A stretch of DNA of 64,000 nucleotides. Source: Sinonovacula constricta. Its lineage: Eukaryota > Mollusca > Bivalvia > Cardiida > Solecurtidae. Positions 1 through 15,000 of the stretch are shown here, piece after piece (position 1 is the first letter of the stretch; every line of letters begins with the position of its first letter). The position numbers were made by a program, and so were the translations under genes. Under the pieces are notes generated by a model that was given only the letters and a program-made list of their open reading frames with translations, made no database searches and was not told the origin of the DNA. The stretch is from the NCBI GenBank assembly GCA_007844125.1, contig CM017561.1, positions 30,286,389-30,350,388 on the forward strand. The letters run 5' to 3'.

Positions 1-22
1 CAACAAAAGCAAGAAAGCAAAG
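1..22 (+). CDS. GRIPAP1: GRIPAP1 exon 1 of window (partial, 3' end of an exon)
   Basis: Encodes NKSKKAK in the frame beginning at base 2, then a GTATGT donor at 23. The vertebrate protein has the matching SKSKKAQ just before EVEVLL. Phase 0 intron follows. The left part of this exon is outside the window. Confidence 0.85.
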
Positions 23-3000
23 GTATGTTTATCGTCTGTGTTTTTATTTAGATTTTTTTTAAATTATGTTAACTTCTATAATTATCTATTTAATGATACA
101 ATTAAACATTTCAAAAGAAGTTGGAGACTTTAAAGACTTTATTTTTGGCATATTTTATGATCTTACACTGTGAGGAAAAGTGTAACCACTGTGTTATTAT
201 TACCTTCATTCCTCATGTCTTCTAAATTTTTACAAAAAGTAAACTTTCAAACTGTTGGCTCCAGCAAATATTTGGGTAGTTCCGCAACTGATTGGCCCGA
301 TGTCAGGATAATGTGACTGGGTGTAGTATTATGCCAGGTGTTCACGACTTTCAAGGTGTTCAAGTGGACACCGTCTCCAGATTACTGAAATACTGTTGAT
401 GGAATGATAAACCCAATAAACAAACTTTCAAACCCTATTTCTGTTGAAGTAGACACCACATTTGGCCAGTTCTAAGCTAAATAAAACTCAGTTTCTAGAA
501 TGTAAGTAGCTTGCTGTTCATGTAGATCTCATTGTCCAGTCAAAATAAAGTTTTATTCTTTGCTTTAGTTTTAGTTGTTAAAAATGTTGAGAATAAATAT
601 TGTCAAAAATTATGCACATTACTTGGAGTGAGATTCCCAGCATTGTAGTAATAAAGTAAGTTCTAAGTTAGTTTTTGTTAGAATTATCTCCCTTGTCTAA
701 CCTTTACTGTGTTGCTATGGCTACAGGAAGTGGAGCTATTGCTGCAGGAAAATGAGATGCTACAGAGAAAGTTGGAGAGCCAGGAGGAAGATTTCCGGGT
801 CCAGAATCAGACTCTGATGCAGGAACTGACATCAGTAAGTTATTTATTTAGTAACAGCTTTCTAAGCCCTAGATAACTTTTCTTCCTATTCACTATCACC
901 CATCAACATTGGCTTCCATCCATCCATTCATATCCAATTTATATTATCCAAGCTGCTTCAACAAATAATACTTAATCTTAGTACTACTTATCTTCTGACA
1001 ACAACAGGTCAAGGTAAATGGATAAAATAAAACCTTGCTGAAGGACCACACCACAAATTGCGGCACCCTGCTACAAGGAACACTTGTTTTCAGAACCGTT
1101 TTTTTTTTCTTTCTTTATTTTAATATCCCACAACCTCGGAAAGTGGGGCACCCCACTACCTGGGACAAAGGACAATTATTTCACAGCCAGTTAACAAATT
1201 CACACCTTTCTTAATCCTCGCTACTCAGGCCAGCATCAGGTGGCCCAGTTATTTAAGTGACATTAATTAGTTGGTCATGCCTTGCAACACAGCTTGATTG
1301 AACGAGATTGTTTGTGAAATTTTAGGACTTCAAACTATGATGTTGTAACAATTCACTTAGAGTAATCGTAAAGAAGTTAATTGTGGTGGTGCTTTGTTTG
1401 ATGTTTACAAACTTATGCCAGGCCATAAGTTATGTATAAGTGTATGTTTAGCGATACAAAAAGATCCGGCCTTAGCTCATCTTAGCATCAAGGAAGACTT
1501 CCAGAAGCAGACAGTGAAAATCTACGCCAAAGGCAGGCATATAACGTTTATCAGTTCTTCTAGTCAATTAAATTTTGAATGTATGTGTTATCACATAAGC
1601 AAAACAGTTTATAACATGTTCTATTTTAAATTTATAGTTCACAAATTTGAAATAAAAAAAATACTGAAAAATTACTTTTTTATATGCTTTATTTTTTGCT
1701 TAAGTATATCCTTGTTAAATACTACAAAATAAACAGTAAAACTTACTTTAGAAGGATAAAGCAAATAAACAGTAGTAAAATAAATACACTAGATAATATC
1801 AATACAATATAAATACAACATAATATTACACCTTTTAAAAGAAATATTAGTATTTTATATTAACTCAATTAGAGGACCACCTCTTTAAGTGGGATTTTCT
1901 AAAAAAGAACCACAGGTGGTCCTCTTAGTAAGGTTCTACTGTATATTGCTGATTCAAACATTAATATCCATAGGTCAAACCCATATTACCTGCAATGGCT
2001 CTGTCCTAACCTGCCACAATTACTTATAAACTAAATATTGGTTATATGCAAGTAAACTAGTCATTATGCTTGAGACTGCCAATGTATGAACCTTTATCTT
2101 TTAACCATTTTCCCAGCAATTATCTTATCCTTTAGAATGCCAAACTATAGAATTTTATGTAATCAAAAGAATACTACATGTACACTAAGGGCTAAAGTCA
2201 CTTCTACAGAGCATGGGTTTATATTATATATTCCAGCTGTTGTCATCATTTATCTTGACTATGATGCTTTTGATTAACAACAAATGAATCCTGAAATCTA
2301 AACTGTTTATGGGGGTCGCCTGTTGCTAAGTGGTAGAGTCGCCGATTTGTAATGCCTCTGACTGTTTTAGCCTCTCACCGCATGGGTTCGAGTCCCATTT
2401 GGGCAAAGGACTAAATGTGAGAAATTTAGGAGTCAGGAGGTCGCAGGCTCAAACTCCAGCTGGGTCAAACCAAAGACTTTAAAGTTTGTAGTAGTGGCTT
2501 CCCTCCTAAAGCTCTGGGCTAAGGGGACAGCATTACACCTGACTTGTTGGTGTCATATAATGGACTGGCCAGGTTCAGTCCCTAGGCACCTCATAAGTGC
2601 CCCTGTGCTATAATGATAGCAATATCGCTGCACAATATCATCAACCATGCCGGCTAATCCCATCCCATCCCAAAAAGCTGGACGTTGCTATAGTGATCAT
2701 AAATGGTCATTGCGATGTATGTCACAAACAAACTGTTAATGCAGATCATTTTCAGACAGCTCAGTTGTCAGTTTGTGTCTGCAGTATGATATATAAGGTA
2801 ACATGTCAACACCAGCTGTTCACCAATGTGTTACCTTTATTAAGTAGAGATACATTGCTTTGTGTTGCTTGTCATGACTTGGTCATGAGTACTTTTTTTG
2901 TCAAAAATGTCAAAACTCTAAAGTTTGACATTTTTGACAAAACAAATATCTAGTCAAAGAACACTTATATTTTTATTAAATATGAAAAAAATACAACCAA

Positions 3001-6000
3001 ATCATTGAGTTTATGCAACCAGATTTGAAACTCAGCAAAGAAAAGTGATGGCCATTATTTTAGCCATTTATCTGTAAAAGAGCCAGATGTAAAATAACAC
3101 AATTATGGTTCTTCTGTATTGATATTTCTGCTGCCTTGCCTGTCAGCTTGCATGTTGGGGTAGGGTGGAGTAATGGGATAGTGTTTGTCTATGTTTGTCA
3201 GTGTGCTTGGTTCTTCATTATTTGTTATAATATATAAATGTTTGTATTCATGGAGGAAAGGGTGATGGGAGAGAGAGGAGAGATAGAAAAAAAGAGCGAT
3301 AAAAAGAGCAAAAAGAAGAGCAAATGGGCAGAATGTAGGACAAGACATTTATGAAGGAGAAAGGAGGTGGGTGAGAGGGTGAAAAAGGATAGAAAGAAAA
3401 GGGAATTTCACAAAAATAAATAATCTTCAAGCATCCCATTAGTGAGATTTAGCGACAGCCATTAGTATTTTTAATCAGGAAAAGGCTACTACACCTTGTG
3501 GGGGCCCTTGGGAAAGCGGTTCGAGGGGGGCGGGCCCTTGGGAGAGCAGTTCGAGGAGGGGCGGGCCCTTGGGAGACCGGTTCGAGTCGCTGACTCTAAA
3601 CTCCTCAGCCTCTCACCGCTTGGGTTCAAGTCCCAGTCTGAGCGAGAGCTTCCATGTGGGGAGGTTTTACAGCTACCGTGCGGTGCACAGATGGTTCTAC
3701 CCAGGCTTAAGTCTGGGGTCTTCCTCCAACATTAATTAGCTGGAAATTGCTAATATGTCCATAGTTGTGTCGGTGCAATGTAACAAATACATATAAAAGC
3801 AAACTACTGCATCTTTATGTTTTTATGAGTACACTTATGACTGCTGAAAAAGAAGTTACCATACATTATTTGTTTTTAATGCAAACTACTTTACTATTCT
3901 TACAGATCAATGAGGTAAATATTCAGCTACACTTTCACATAATTTTTTATAAAAAAGTTGTAAAACATTTTATTTATACAATGTTGTAAATTGTTCCAGA
4001 GGGAACTGTATTAATTATATTTATTGCCAAAAATTTGAGTGAGAGCATTTTTAGAAAAAAAAATATAATTTTATTTATAGTTGGTGTCTGCCAATGAGGA
4101 GATGGAGCAAAAGTTGAGTGTTGCCAAGGAGACAAGTTTCCATGACAACACTGTTTCCATAGATACCACACACTGGGAGGATGAAATACGGAGGTTGCAG
4201 GCACAAAACAGTGCACTACAAAAGACAGTTTCTGGTAACTTTTAAAGAACTTTTGCAATAAACAGTTTTCTAGAGATGCACTTATTTTAACAAGACACAT
4301 GTCAGTTTTGAATTAAAAAATCTCAGCAAACACATCTGACAGCAAACCCATTTTGTAATTCATAGCATGCCATTTATCGCATACATTTGTTTAGGGTAAT
4401 GGAGATCTTGTATTGCTAAAAAAATATCAGATTTTCTGTCATAAAATCCGCACTTGTGCTAGCCACCAATTTTGTCAATACTTATTATACAGTATACTGT
4501 TCACCACTCAAGTCATATTCTAACTTTCATTCCAACAGCTTTGCAAGAGAAGAACTTGAAGGACTCTGGTGGGAATAAGGAAGATCCAGGAGAGGACAAT
4601 AAGGAGGATGAGGAGGAGGCAGAGAAGAATGATGATGGTGCTAATGGTATGTAAAAAAAGACAGTCAAAATCTCTCACACACAGTTGGCCACTTGATATT
4701 CCCAGGGCTGACAAAATCCCCCATGTGATATTGCAAGGGATTACAAAATCCTCCACTTTGTATTGCAGTTGCTGGCAATATCCCTCACTTGATATTGTAA
4801 GGGCTGTCAATATTCCCTATTTTATTTTGCAGTAGCTGACAAAATCCCCCACTTGATATTGCAAGGGCTAACAATATCCCCCATTTGATATTGCTAGGGC
4901 TGACAATATCCCCAATTTGATTTTGCAAGGGTTAACAATATCCCCATTTGATATTGAACGGGTTAACAATATCCCCATTTGATATTGCAAGGGTTAACAA
5001 TATCCCCCATTTGATTTTGCAAGGGTTAACAATATCCCCATTTGATATTGCAAGGGTTAACAATATCACCCATTTGATTTTGCAACGGCTGACAATATCC
5101 CTCATGTGATATTACAAGGGTTAACAATATCCCCAATTTGATTTTGCAAGGGCTGACAATTTCCCCCATTTGATTTTGCAAGGGCTGACAATTTCCCCCA
5201 TTTGATATTGCAAGGGCTAACAATATCCCCAATTTGATTTTGCAAGGGCTGACAATATCCCTCATGTGATATTACAAGGGTTAACAATATCCCCATTTGA
5301 TATTGCAAGGGCTAACAATATCCCCTATTTGATTTTGCAAGGGTTAACAATATCCCTATTTGATATTGCAAGGGTTAACAATATCCCCATTTGATATTGC
5401 AAGGGTTAACAATATCCCCCATTTGATATTGCAAGGGCTGACAATATCCCTCATGTGATATTGCAAGGGCTGACAATATACCTCATGTGATATTGCTAGG
5501 GCTGACAATATCCCTCATGTGATATTGCAAGGGTTAACAATATCCCCATTTGATTTTGCAAGGGCTAACAATATCCCCCATTTGATATTGCAATGGCTGA
5601 CAATATCCCTCATGTGATATTGCAGGGGCTGACAATATCCCTCATTTGAATTTGCAAGGGTTAACAATATCCCCCATTTGATATTGCAAGGGCTAACAAT
5701 ATCCCCCATTTGATATTGCAAGGGCTGACAATTTCCCCCATTTGATTTTGCAAAGGTTGACAATATCCCCCACTTGATATTGCAAGGGTTGACAATATCC
5801 CCCACTTGATATTGCAAGGGTTGACAATATCCCCCACTTGATATTGCAAGGGTTGACAATATCCCTCATGTGATATTGCAAGGGCTGACAATATCCCCCA
5901 TTTGATATTGCAAGGGCTGACAATATCCCTCATGTGATATTGCAAGGGCTGACAATATCCCTCATGTGATATTGCAAGGGCTGACAATATACCTCATGTG

Positions 6001-9000
6001 ATATTGCAAGGGCTGACAATATACCTCATGTGATATTGCAAGGGCTGACAATATCCCCCATTTGATATGGCAAGGGCTAACAATATCCCTCATGTGATAT
6101 TGCAAGGGCTGACAATATACCTCATGTGATATTGCAAGGGCTGACAATATACCTCATGTGATATTGCAAGGGCTGACAATATACCTCATGTGATATTGCA
6201 AGGGCTGACAATATACCTCATGTGATATTGCAAGGGCTGACAATATCCCTCATGCGATATTGCAAGGGCTGACAATATCCCTCATGTGATATTGCAAGGG
6301 CTAACAAAATCTCCCATTTGATATTGCAAGGGCTGACAAAATCTCCCATTTGATATTGCAAGGGCTGACAATATCCCCCATTTGATATTGCAAGGGCTGA
6401 CAAAATCTCCCATTTGATATTGCAAGGGCTGACAATATCCCCCATTTGATATTGCAGGGGCTGACAATATCCCCCATTTGATATTGCAAGGGCTGACAAA
6501 ATCTCCCATTTGATATTGCAAGGGCTGACAAAATCTCCCATTTGATATTGCAAGGGCTGACAATATCCCCCATTTGATATTGCAAGGGCTGACAAAATCT
6601 CCCATTTGATATTGCAAGGGCTGACAAAATCTCCCATTTGATATTGCAGGGGCTGACAATATCCCCCATTTGATATTGCAAGGGCTGACAAAATCTCCCA
6701 TTTGATATTGCAAGGGCTGACAAAATCCCCCATTTGATATTGCAGGAGCTGACAATATCCCTCATGTGATATTGCAAGGGCTGACAAAATCTCCCATTTG
6801 ATATTGCAAGGGCTGACAAAATCTCCCATTTGATATTGCAAGGGCTAACAAAATCTCCCATTTGATATTGCAAGGGCTGACAAAATCTCCCATTTGATAT
6901 TGCAAGGGCTGACAAAATCTCCCATTTGATATTGCAAGGGCTGACAAAATCTCCCATTTGATATTGCAAGGGCTAACAAAATCTCCCATTTGATATTGCA
7001 AGGGCTAACAAAATCTCCCATTTGATATTGCAAGGGCTGACAAAATCTCCCATTTGATATTGCAAGGGCTAACAATATCCCTCATGTGATATTGCAAGGG
7101 CTGACAAAATCTCCCATTTGATATTGCAAGGGCTGACAAAATCTCCCATTTGATATTGCAAGGGCTAACAAAATCTCCCATTTGATATTGCAAGGGCTGA
7201 CAAAATCTCCCATTTGATATTGCAAGGGCTGACAATATCCCTCATGTGATATTGCAAGGGTTGACAATATCCCCCACTTGAAATTGCAAGGGCTGACAAA
7301 ATCTCCCACTTTATCTGCCACATTATATTGCCATTGATTGGACACAATCTACCACTTTGTATATCCTTGCCTGACAAATCTCCCACCTTATATTGCCAAG
7401 GCAGAAAATCTGCGACGTTATATTGCTATAGATTGGACACAATCTCCCACTTTATAAAGCCAGGCCTGACACATCTCCCACCTTATATTTCCAGGGCAGA
7501 AAATCTGCCTCGTAATATTGCCATAGATTAGACACAATATCCCAAGTTAATAGAAGGTCTAAATAAGCTTCAACCTTGTATTGACAGGGCTGGCAAAATC
7601 TCCCATGCTATCATGCTACAGGTGATTATCTCTATGTCTTTGATATGCAAGCCTGACACAATCTCTCACGATGTACATTATCTACTGATTTTTCTTCTTA
7701 TGGTTATAATATATTATTATTTTATTAAAATTCAGCTTATTTAGATCAATATTTTATTATTGTGCTATGTATCAAATGTCCAATGAAAAGATCATTTTGC
7801 ATTGTTTTCTCATGCATTTTGTTTATTTTTTGTCTGGCCATCCTATATTAAGTGACAATAGTCAATAAAACTTATTTATGCCAAATTATAAATGCCAATA
7901 AACATTGAATTGAAAATTTAGATGACAAAATCTCCCCCTTGACTATGCTAGGTCTGAGAGATCTTCCATTTTGATTGCCAGGGCTGACAAAATCACCTAC
8001 ACTATAGTGTCAGGGCTGACAAAATCACTTAGACTATAGTGCCAGGGCTGACAAAATCACATAGACCATAGTGCCAGGGCTGACAAAATCACCTAAACTA
8101 TAGTGCCCATTGCTGACAAAATCACCTAAACTATAGTGCCAGGGCTGACAAAATCACCAAAACTATAGTGCCAGGGCTTACACAATCACCTTGACTATAG
8201 TGCCAGGGCTGACAAAATCACCTAGACTATAGTGCCAGGGCTGACAAAATCATATAGACTATAATGCCAGGGCTGACAAAATCACCTTGACTATAGTACC
8301 AGGGCTGACAAAATCACAAAGACTAAAGTGCCAGGGCTGACAAAATCACCTACACTAAAGTGCCAGGGCTGACAAAATCACCTACACTTTAGTGCCAGGG
8401 CTGACAAAAACAACTACACTATAGTGCCAGGGCTGACAAAATCACTTAGACTTTAGTGCCAGGGCTGACAAAATCACTTAGACTTTAGTGACAGGGCTGA
8501 CAAAATCACTTAGACTTTATTACCAGGGCTGACAAAATCACCTACACTATAGTGTCAGGGCTGACAAAATCACATAGACTATAGTGCCAGGGCTGACAAA
8601 ATCACATAGACTAAATCACATAGACTATAGTCCCATGGCTGACAAAATCACATAGACTATAGTGCCAGGTCTGACAAAATCACCTACACTATAGTGCCAG
8701 GTCTGACAAAATCACCTACACTATAGTGCCAGGGCTGACAAAATCACCTACATTATATTGCCAGGGCTGACAAAATCACTTAGACTTTAGTGCCAGGGCT
8801 GACAAAATCACTTAGACCTTAGTGCCAGGGCTGACAAAATCACCTTGACTATAGTGCCAGGGCTGACAAAATCACTTAGACTTTAGTGCCAGGGCTGACA
8901 AAATCACATAGACTATAGTGCCAGGGCTGACAAAATCACCTAAACTATAGTGCCAGGGCTGACAAAAACACTTAGACTTTAGGGACAGGGCTAACAAAAT

Positions 9001-12000
9001 CACCTACACTATAGTGCCAGGGCTGACAAAATCACTTAGTCTTTAGTGCCAGGTCTGACAAAATCACCTACACTATAGTGCCAGGGCTGACAAAATCACA
9101 TAGACTATAGTGCCAGGGCTGACAAAATCACATAGATTATAGTGCCAGGGCTGAAAAAATCACCTAGACTGTAGTGCCAGGGCTGACAAAATCACCTATA
9201 GTGCCAGGGCTGACAAAATCACCTACACTATAGTGCCAGTGCTGACAAAATCACCTAGACTATAGTGCCAGGGCTGACAAAATCACCTAGACTATAGTGC
9301 CAGGGCTGACAAAATCACCTAGACTATAGTGCCAGGGCTGACAAAATCACCTAAACTTTAGTGCTAGGGCTGACAAAATCACCTAAACGTTAGTGCCAGG
9401 GCTGACAAAATCACATAGACTTTAGTGCCAGGGCTGACTAAATCACCTAGACTATAGTGCCAGGACTGACAAAATCACCTAAACTTTAGTGCCATGGCTG
9501 AAAAAATCACCTAAACTTTAGTGCCAGGACTGATAAAATCACCTAGACTATAGTGCCAGGGCTGACAAAATCACCAAAACTTTAGTGCCAAGGCTAACAA
9601 AATCACCAAAACTTTAGTGCCAGGGCTGACAAAATCACCTAAACTTTAGTGCCAGGGCTGACAAAATCACCAAAACTTTAGTGCCAGGGCTGACAAAATC
9701 ACCTAAACTTTAGTGCCAGGGCCGACAAAATCACCTAAACTTTAGTGCCAGGGCTGACAAAATCACCAAAACTTTAATGCCAGGGCTGACAAAATCACCT
9801 ATAGTACCAGGGCTGACAAAATCACTTAGACTTTATTGCCAGGGCTGACAAAATCACCTAGACAAAAGTGCCAGGGCTGACAAAATCACATAGACTAAAG
9901 TGCCAGGGCTGACAAAATCACCTACACTATAGTGCCAGGGCTGACAAAATCACATAGACTAAAGTGCCAGGGCTGACAAAATCACCTACACTATAGTGTC
10001 AGGGCTGACAAAATCACCTACACTACAGTGCCAGGGCTGACAAAATCACCTACACTATAGTGTCAGGGCTGACAAAATCACCTAAACTATAGTGCCAGGG
10101 CTTACAAAATCACATAGACTATAGTGCCAGGGCTGACAAAATTACATAGACTAAAGTGCCAGGGCTGAAAACTTTTCCAGACTGCTTGAGTCTATCTCAG
10201 TGTTATTAACTTCCTGTTTTGTTGACTTTTTTCAGATTTGGATGGTAAAAATGCAGAAAACCTTCTTAGAACTATAGAAAGTGAGTAATAATTTTCATTT
10301 ATCTACAAGTATCTCTTCATATTGACAATATTTATAATGTGTATATTTTTATACTTTAGATGTTTATACATATGTTACTGTTTATAAATATTTGTGACAC
10401 ATGTTTATTTATCAAAGGTTGTGGCACATGTTACTTTTTATTAAAAGTTGTGTCATATGTTACTATGTATAAAAGATTGTGACATTTGTTACTATTTATG
10501 AATTTTGTGAGACATGTTACTACTTTATATGGTTGTGACATATGTTACTATTTATAAAGTTTGTGACACATGTTACTTTTTATAAAAGTTTGTGACACAT
10601 GTTACTATTTATAAAATTTGTGCCAAATGTTACTATTTATAAAAATTTTGGCACATGTTACTATATATAAAAGGTTGTGACACATGTTAATATTTATAAA
10701 AGTTTGTGACATATGTTACTATTTATAAAAATTTGTGACACATGATAATATTTATAAATTTTGTGACACATGTTACTATTTGTAAAAGGTGACACATGTT
10801 ACTATTTATAAAAGTTTGTGACACATGTTAAAGGTAGTTGCTCATGATACTATTTATCAAAGGTTGTGATGTATGCTACTATTTATAATAGGTGTGACAC
10901 ATGCTACTTTGTTATAAAATGTTGTGATAAGAGCTAATATATATAAAAAAGTTGTGACACATGTTACTTTTTATCAAAAGTTGTGGCACATGTTACTTTT
11001 TATAAAAGGTTGTGGCACATGTTACTATTTATAAAAGGTTGCAACATATGTTACTATTTATAAAATTTGTGGCACATGTTACTATTTATAAAATTTGTGG
11101 CACATGTTACTATTTATAATTTTTTTGGCACATGTTACTATTTATAAAAGTTTGTGACACATGTTACTATTTATAAAAGGTTGTGACACATGTTACTATT
11201 TATAAAATTTGTGAGACATGTTACTATTTATGAAAGGTTGTGCCACATGTTACTATTTATAAAAGGTTGTGACATATTTTCCAGGTTTAAGGCTTAATCT
11301 TGCCACAGAGTCAGAGGAAAAACAAATACTCAAACAAGAGCTTGCAGAGAAACAGGTATTCTATATTTATTAATGTTTCATATCTGATGACGCCTTAATA
11401 TATAAATAAGTGCCTGTATTTGCATACATATCTAGAACTCTTGTTCAGACTCATGATAAATAAAAAAAAAGAACTGCTGTAAGGTTGGGAGCCACATATT
11501 GAAAAACAAAGTAAAACTTTCTATTTTACTGACATGTACTTGGTGTCTTCTTCCTGTAGCAGCAATACATGTAGGAATTCATTGTCACATCAGGTTTGGT
11601 CAGCTTCAAAACAAGAAAAGAAAACAAATAATTAGTGAGGGTTGCCCATGACCAAGTGGTTAGAGTCCATAACTTTTGACTCCTCAGTCCTTCACAGCAT
11701 GGGTTGGAGTTCTGGTCGGGAGGAACACTGTCATATGGAGAGGTTTTTTAGCTGACTTGCTGTGAGCCAGTGGTTCTACCTAGACATAAGTCTGGGGACT
11801 TCCTTTACTTTCAGTTAGCTTGACATCACCAATATCAGACTATAATTGTGTTGGTATTATGTAACTTAAAACAAACAAATAATTAGTTTGGTAGGATATT
11901 GTAGAGAAGCAAAAATGTGTATCATGCATAAAGTTTAATGTTGTCTTTTTAGATCTAAAAACATGCTTGTTACTTTGTTCTTGCACAAATTTGGCAAGCC

Positions 12001-15000
12001 TTTGTTATGTTCCCTTGTTTAAAGTGTATTGTTGCTTTTCAGGAAAAATACTCCAAAGAAACAAAGAATTTGAAAGAGGAACTGGAAAAGGTATGACAAT
12101 ACAATTTGCTTTGTACATTAAAAATTGTATACATGTATATGTATATAGCATAAATGTTTAGTTTCTTTCAAAACATAATATGAAACATGAGAATGTTGAT
12201 AAAGAAAGCATCATCTAAGGTATTTTTTTGCTGGTCCTACCATGGCAGTGTTCCGGCAGTGGACTTTAACAGCTTGAAGCTCTTGTATATTTTTTTATTC
12301 CAAATTTTAAGAACATTGAACCAAAGGGGGTTATTTATGATTTACATATTTGTGTTGCATTTTATTCCAGCTTACAGAGAAGTTGAAAAAGAAACAAGAA
12401 AGGTAGAGATTTTAACTTTCTTTCATAGTTAATGTCGGACATTTAAGAATGAAAAAACAGACCTGGTAGCTCAGTTGGTAGAGTGTCGGCTGTAGGTATG
12501 AGGCTCCTGATTCAGTCCTGGACGGACGACCAATTTTGTTAAAAATGGTAGTGGTATAGCTCCCTTGCTAATGCTCAAGGAGATATAAGGGTAGTTCCAT
12601 GACTGGTTGGCCCATTATCAGGATAATGTGATTGGGTGTGGTAAGATGCCAGGTTCATGGCATGCTATACATACATTGTAGTGAAGGCAGCACTATATCT
12701 GCTTCAAGTGGACAGCGTCTCCAAATAACAGAAATACTGTTGGTGAGATGATAAACCCTCAATAAATAAAGAAACAGACAAACATACAGAAATACTGTTG
12801 GTAGAACGATAAGTCTAATAAACAAACAATCAAGAAGGAAAATGGGAGCACCTGTGTCCAAGTGGTTAGAGTCACTGACTTGAAACTCCTCAGCCCTACC
12901 ACGTGGGTTCTTGTCCCAGTCAGGGTGAGAACTTTCATGTTGGGAGGTTTTCCAGCTAATCTGCCGTGCGCTGGTGGTTCTACCTAGACCTGTCTGGGGT
13001 CCTCCTCCACCAATAATTAGGTGGTTGACACCAGTATGACCATGATTGTGTCGGTGTGATGTAACAACAACAAAAAAAAACAAAAAAAACAAGAAGGAAA
13101 ATAATCCTCCATGACTGTTTATGTAAGAAAGGACTATCTTACTGAGTGGTCAGGAAATTCCTGCAATCCCTGCATGAACTTTTGATCCTGGGGATGGTAA
13201 CCTAAATAAATACTTAACAAACATGATGTGTATTTTTTAACCTTAAAAATAATTATAACAAAAGTAAACTTGTTAGACTAATTATTTTTTATGCACTGCT
13301 TTATTTGTTCTAGTTACCTTCAAATTCAAGAGGAAAAGGAATCCATCTTTAAAGAAAACAGGTAAGATTTTCAGGGTATCAAACATTTTGCCTCTCAAAT
13401 ACAACAACATCTTACCCCTGTTCTATGGGAATGTAGGCATTATTTTTGCATAAATTCATACTTTAGAATGAATAAAGTCAATTTTGATTGCTACCTTTAT
13501 TATTAGACATACAAATTGGGACAAAATCACTCTAAATGTTCTTTACTTCTAAATCTATAAATAAGTACAATAGTGATCTCAGCTAAAAATAGATGCCGTA
13601 ATGAGCAGACTACCATAACATGTGACCTCAAAAGTAAGTTGTCATGTGGTTTTCTTAGTTTAAAAATAGCTATCTTTTCAGCGTGCCTCAGATAGGAAAT
13701 ACCTGTTTGCAATTACGAGTGGGGATTTATGCTTCACTGTTCACCTAGATCTAGGGCTATTAATGAACAGATTTTTGTAAGACCTTTTAAGATAACAATG
13801 ACTTATTTGGTTATTTAGAAAAAAATGTTGGTCCAAATTGTCGTATACATCCATTAAACTGAATTGCACAAACCTATATGCCAACAACAGTGATAACATG
13901 AGGCTTGATTTTGGGACAATATTTTGTTTAACTTCTTGGTATGGGCATGTCCAATGTGCTATTTCATGTATCAGCATAATCTTTAGCCTAGCAATTCCTG
14001 GCTGAAGAGGTCATGAAAGACCAAGTAAGAGTGGGTCAGAGTGTGTCAAGAGTAACTAAGAATACTGGTACATATGTATCACAGTATGTCATTTAGTAAC
14101 TAAGAATACTGGTACATATGTATCACAATATGTCCTTTAGTAACTAAGAATACTGGTACATATGTATCACAATATGTCATTTAGTAACTAAGAATACTGG
14201 TACATATGTATCACAATATGTCGTTAAGTAACTAAGAATACTGGTACATATGTATCACAATATATCATTTAGTAACTATGAATAATGGTACATATGTATC
14301 ACAGTATGTCATTTAGTAACTAAGAATAATGGTGCATATGTATCACAGTATGTCATTTAGTAACTAAGAATACTGGTACATATGTATCACAATATGTCAT
14401 TTAGTAACTAAGAATACTGGTACATATGTATCACAATATGTCATTTAGTAACTAAGAATACTGGTACATATGTATCACAGTATGTCCTTTAGTAACTAAG
14501 AATACTGGTACATATGTATCACAATATGTCATTTAGTAACTAAGAATAATGGTGCATATGTATCACAGTATGTCATTTAGTAACTAAGAATACAGGTACA
14601 TATGTGTCGAAGTATGACCTTTAGTACCTAAGAATACTGGTACATATGTATCACAATATGTCATTTAGTAACTAAGAATACTGGTACATATGTATCACAG
14701 TATGTCATTTAGTAACTAAGAATACTGGTACATATGTATCACAGTATGTCCTTTAGTAACTAAGAATACTGGTACATAGGTATCACAATATGTCATTTAG
14801 TAACTAAGAATAATGGTGCATATGTATCACAGTATGTCATTTAGTAACTAAGAATACAGGTACATATGTATCAAAGCATGTCCTTTAGTAACTAAGAATA
14901 CTGGTACATATGTATCACAGTATGTCCTTTAGTAACTAATAATACTGGTACATATGTATCACAATATGTCATTTAGTAACTAAGAATACTGGTACATATG

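Noticed and set aside
1394..1732. 112-codon frame in intron 2
   Set aside because: Composition is A/T-driven (Ile, Phe, Lys) and no domain or homologous exon is known for it.
5026..7386. Many long open frames on the - strand (up to 222 codons) across array 1
   Set aside because: A 32-bp unit repeated three times gives 96 nt, so all three frames stay open by periodicity. The peptides are pure translations of the satellite, and the region lies in an intron of the + strand gene.
4688..10170. CRISPR-like direct repeats
   Set aside because: Units are contiguous with no unique spacers, and the DNA is eukaryotic.
12655..13092. 145-codon frame on the - strand
   Set aside because: It runs through A and B family SINEs in antisense and has no conserved domain.
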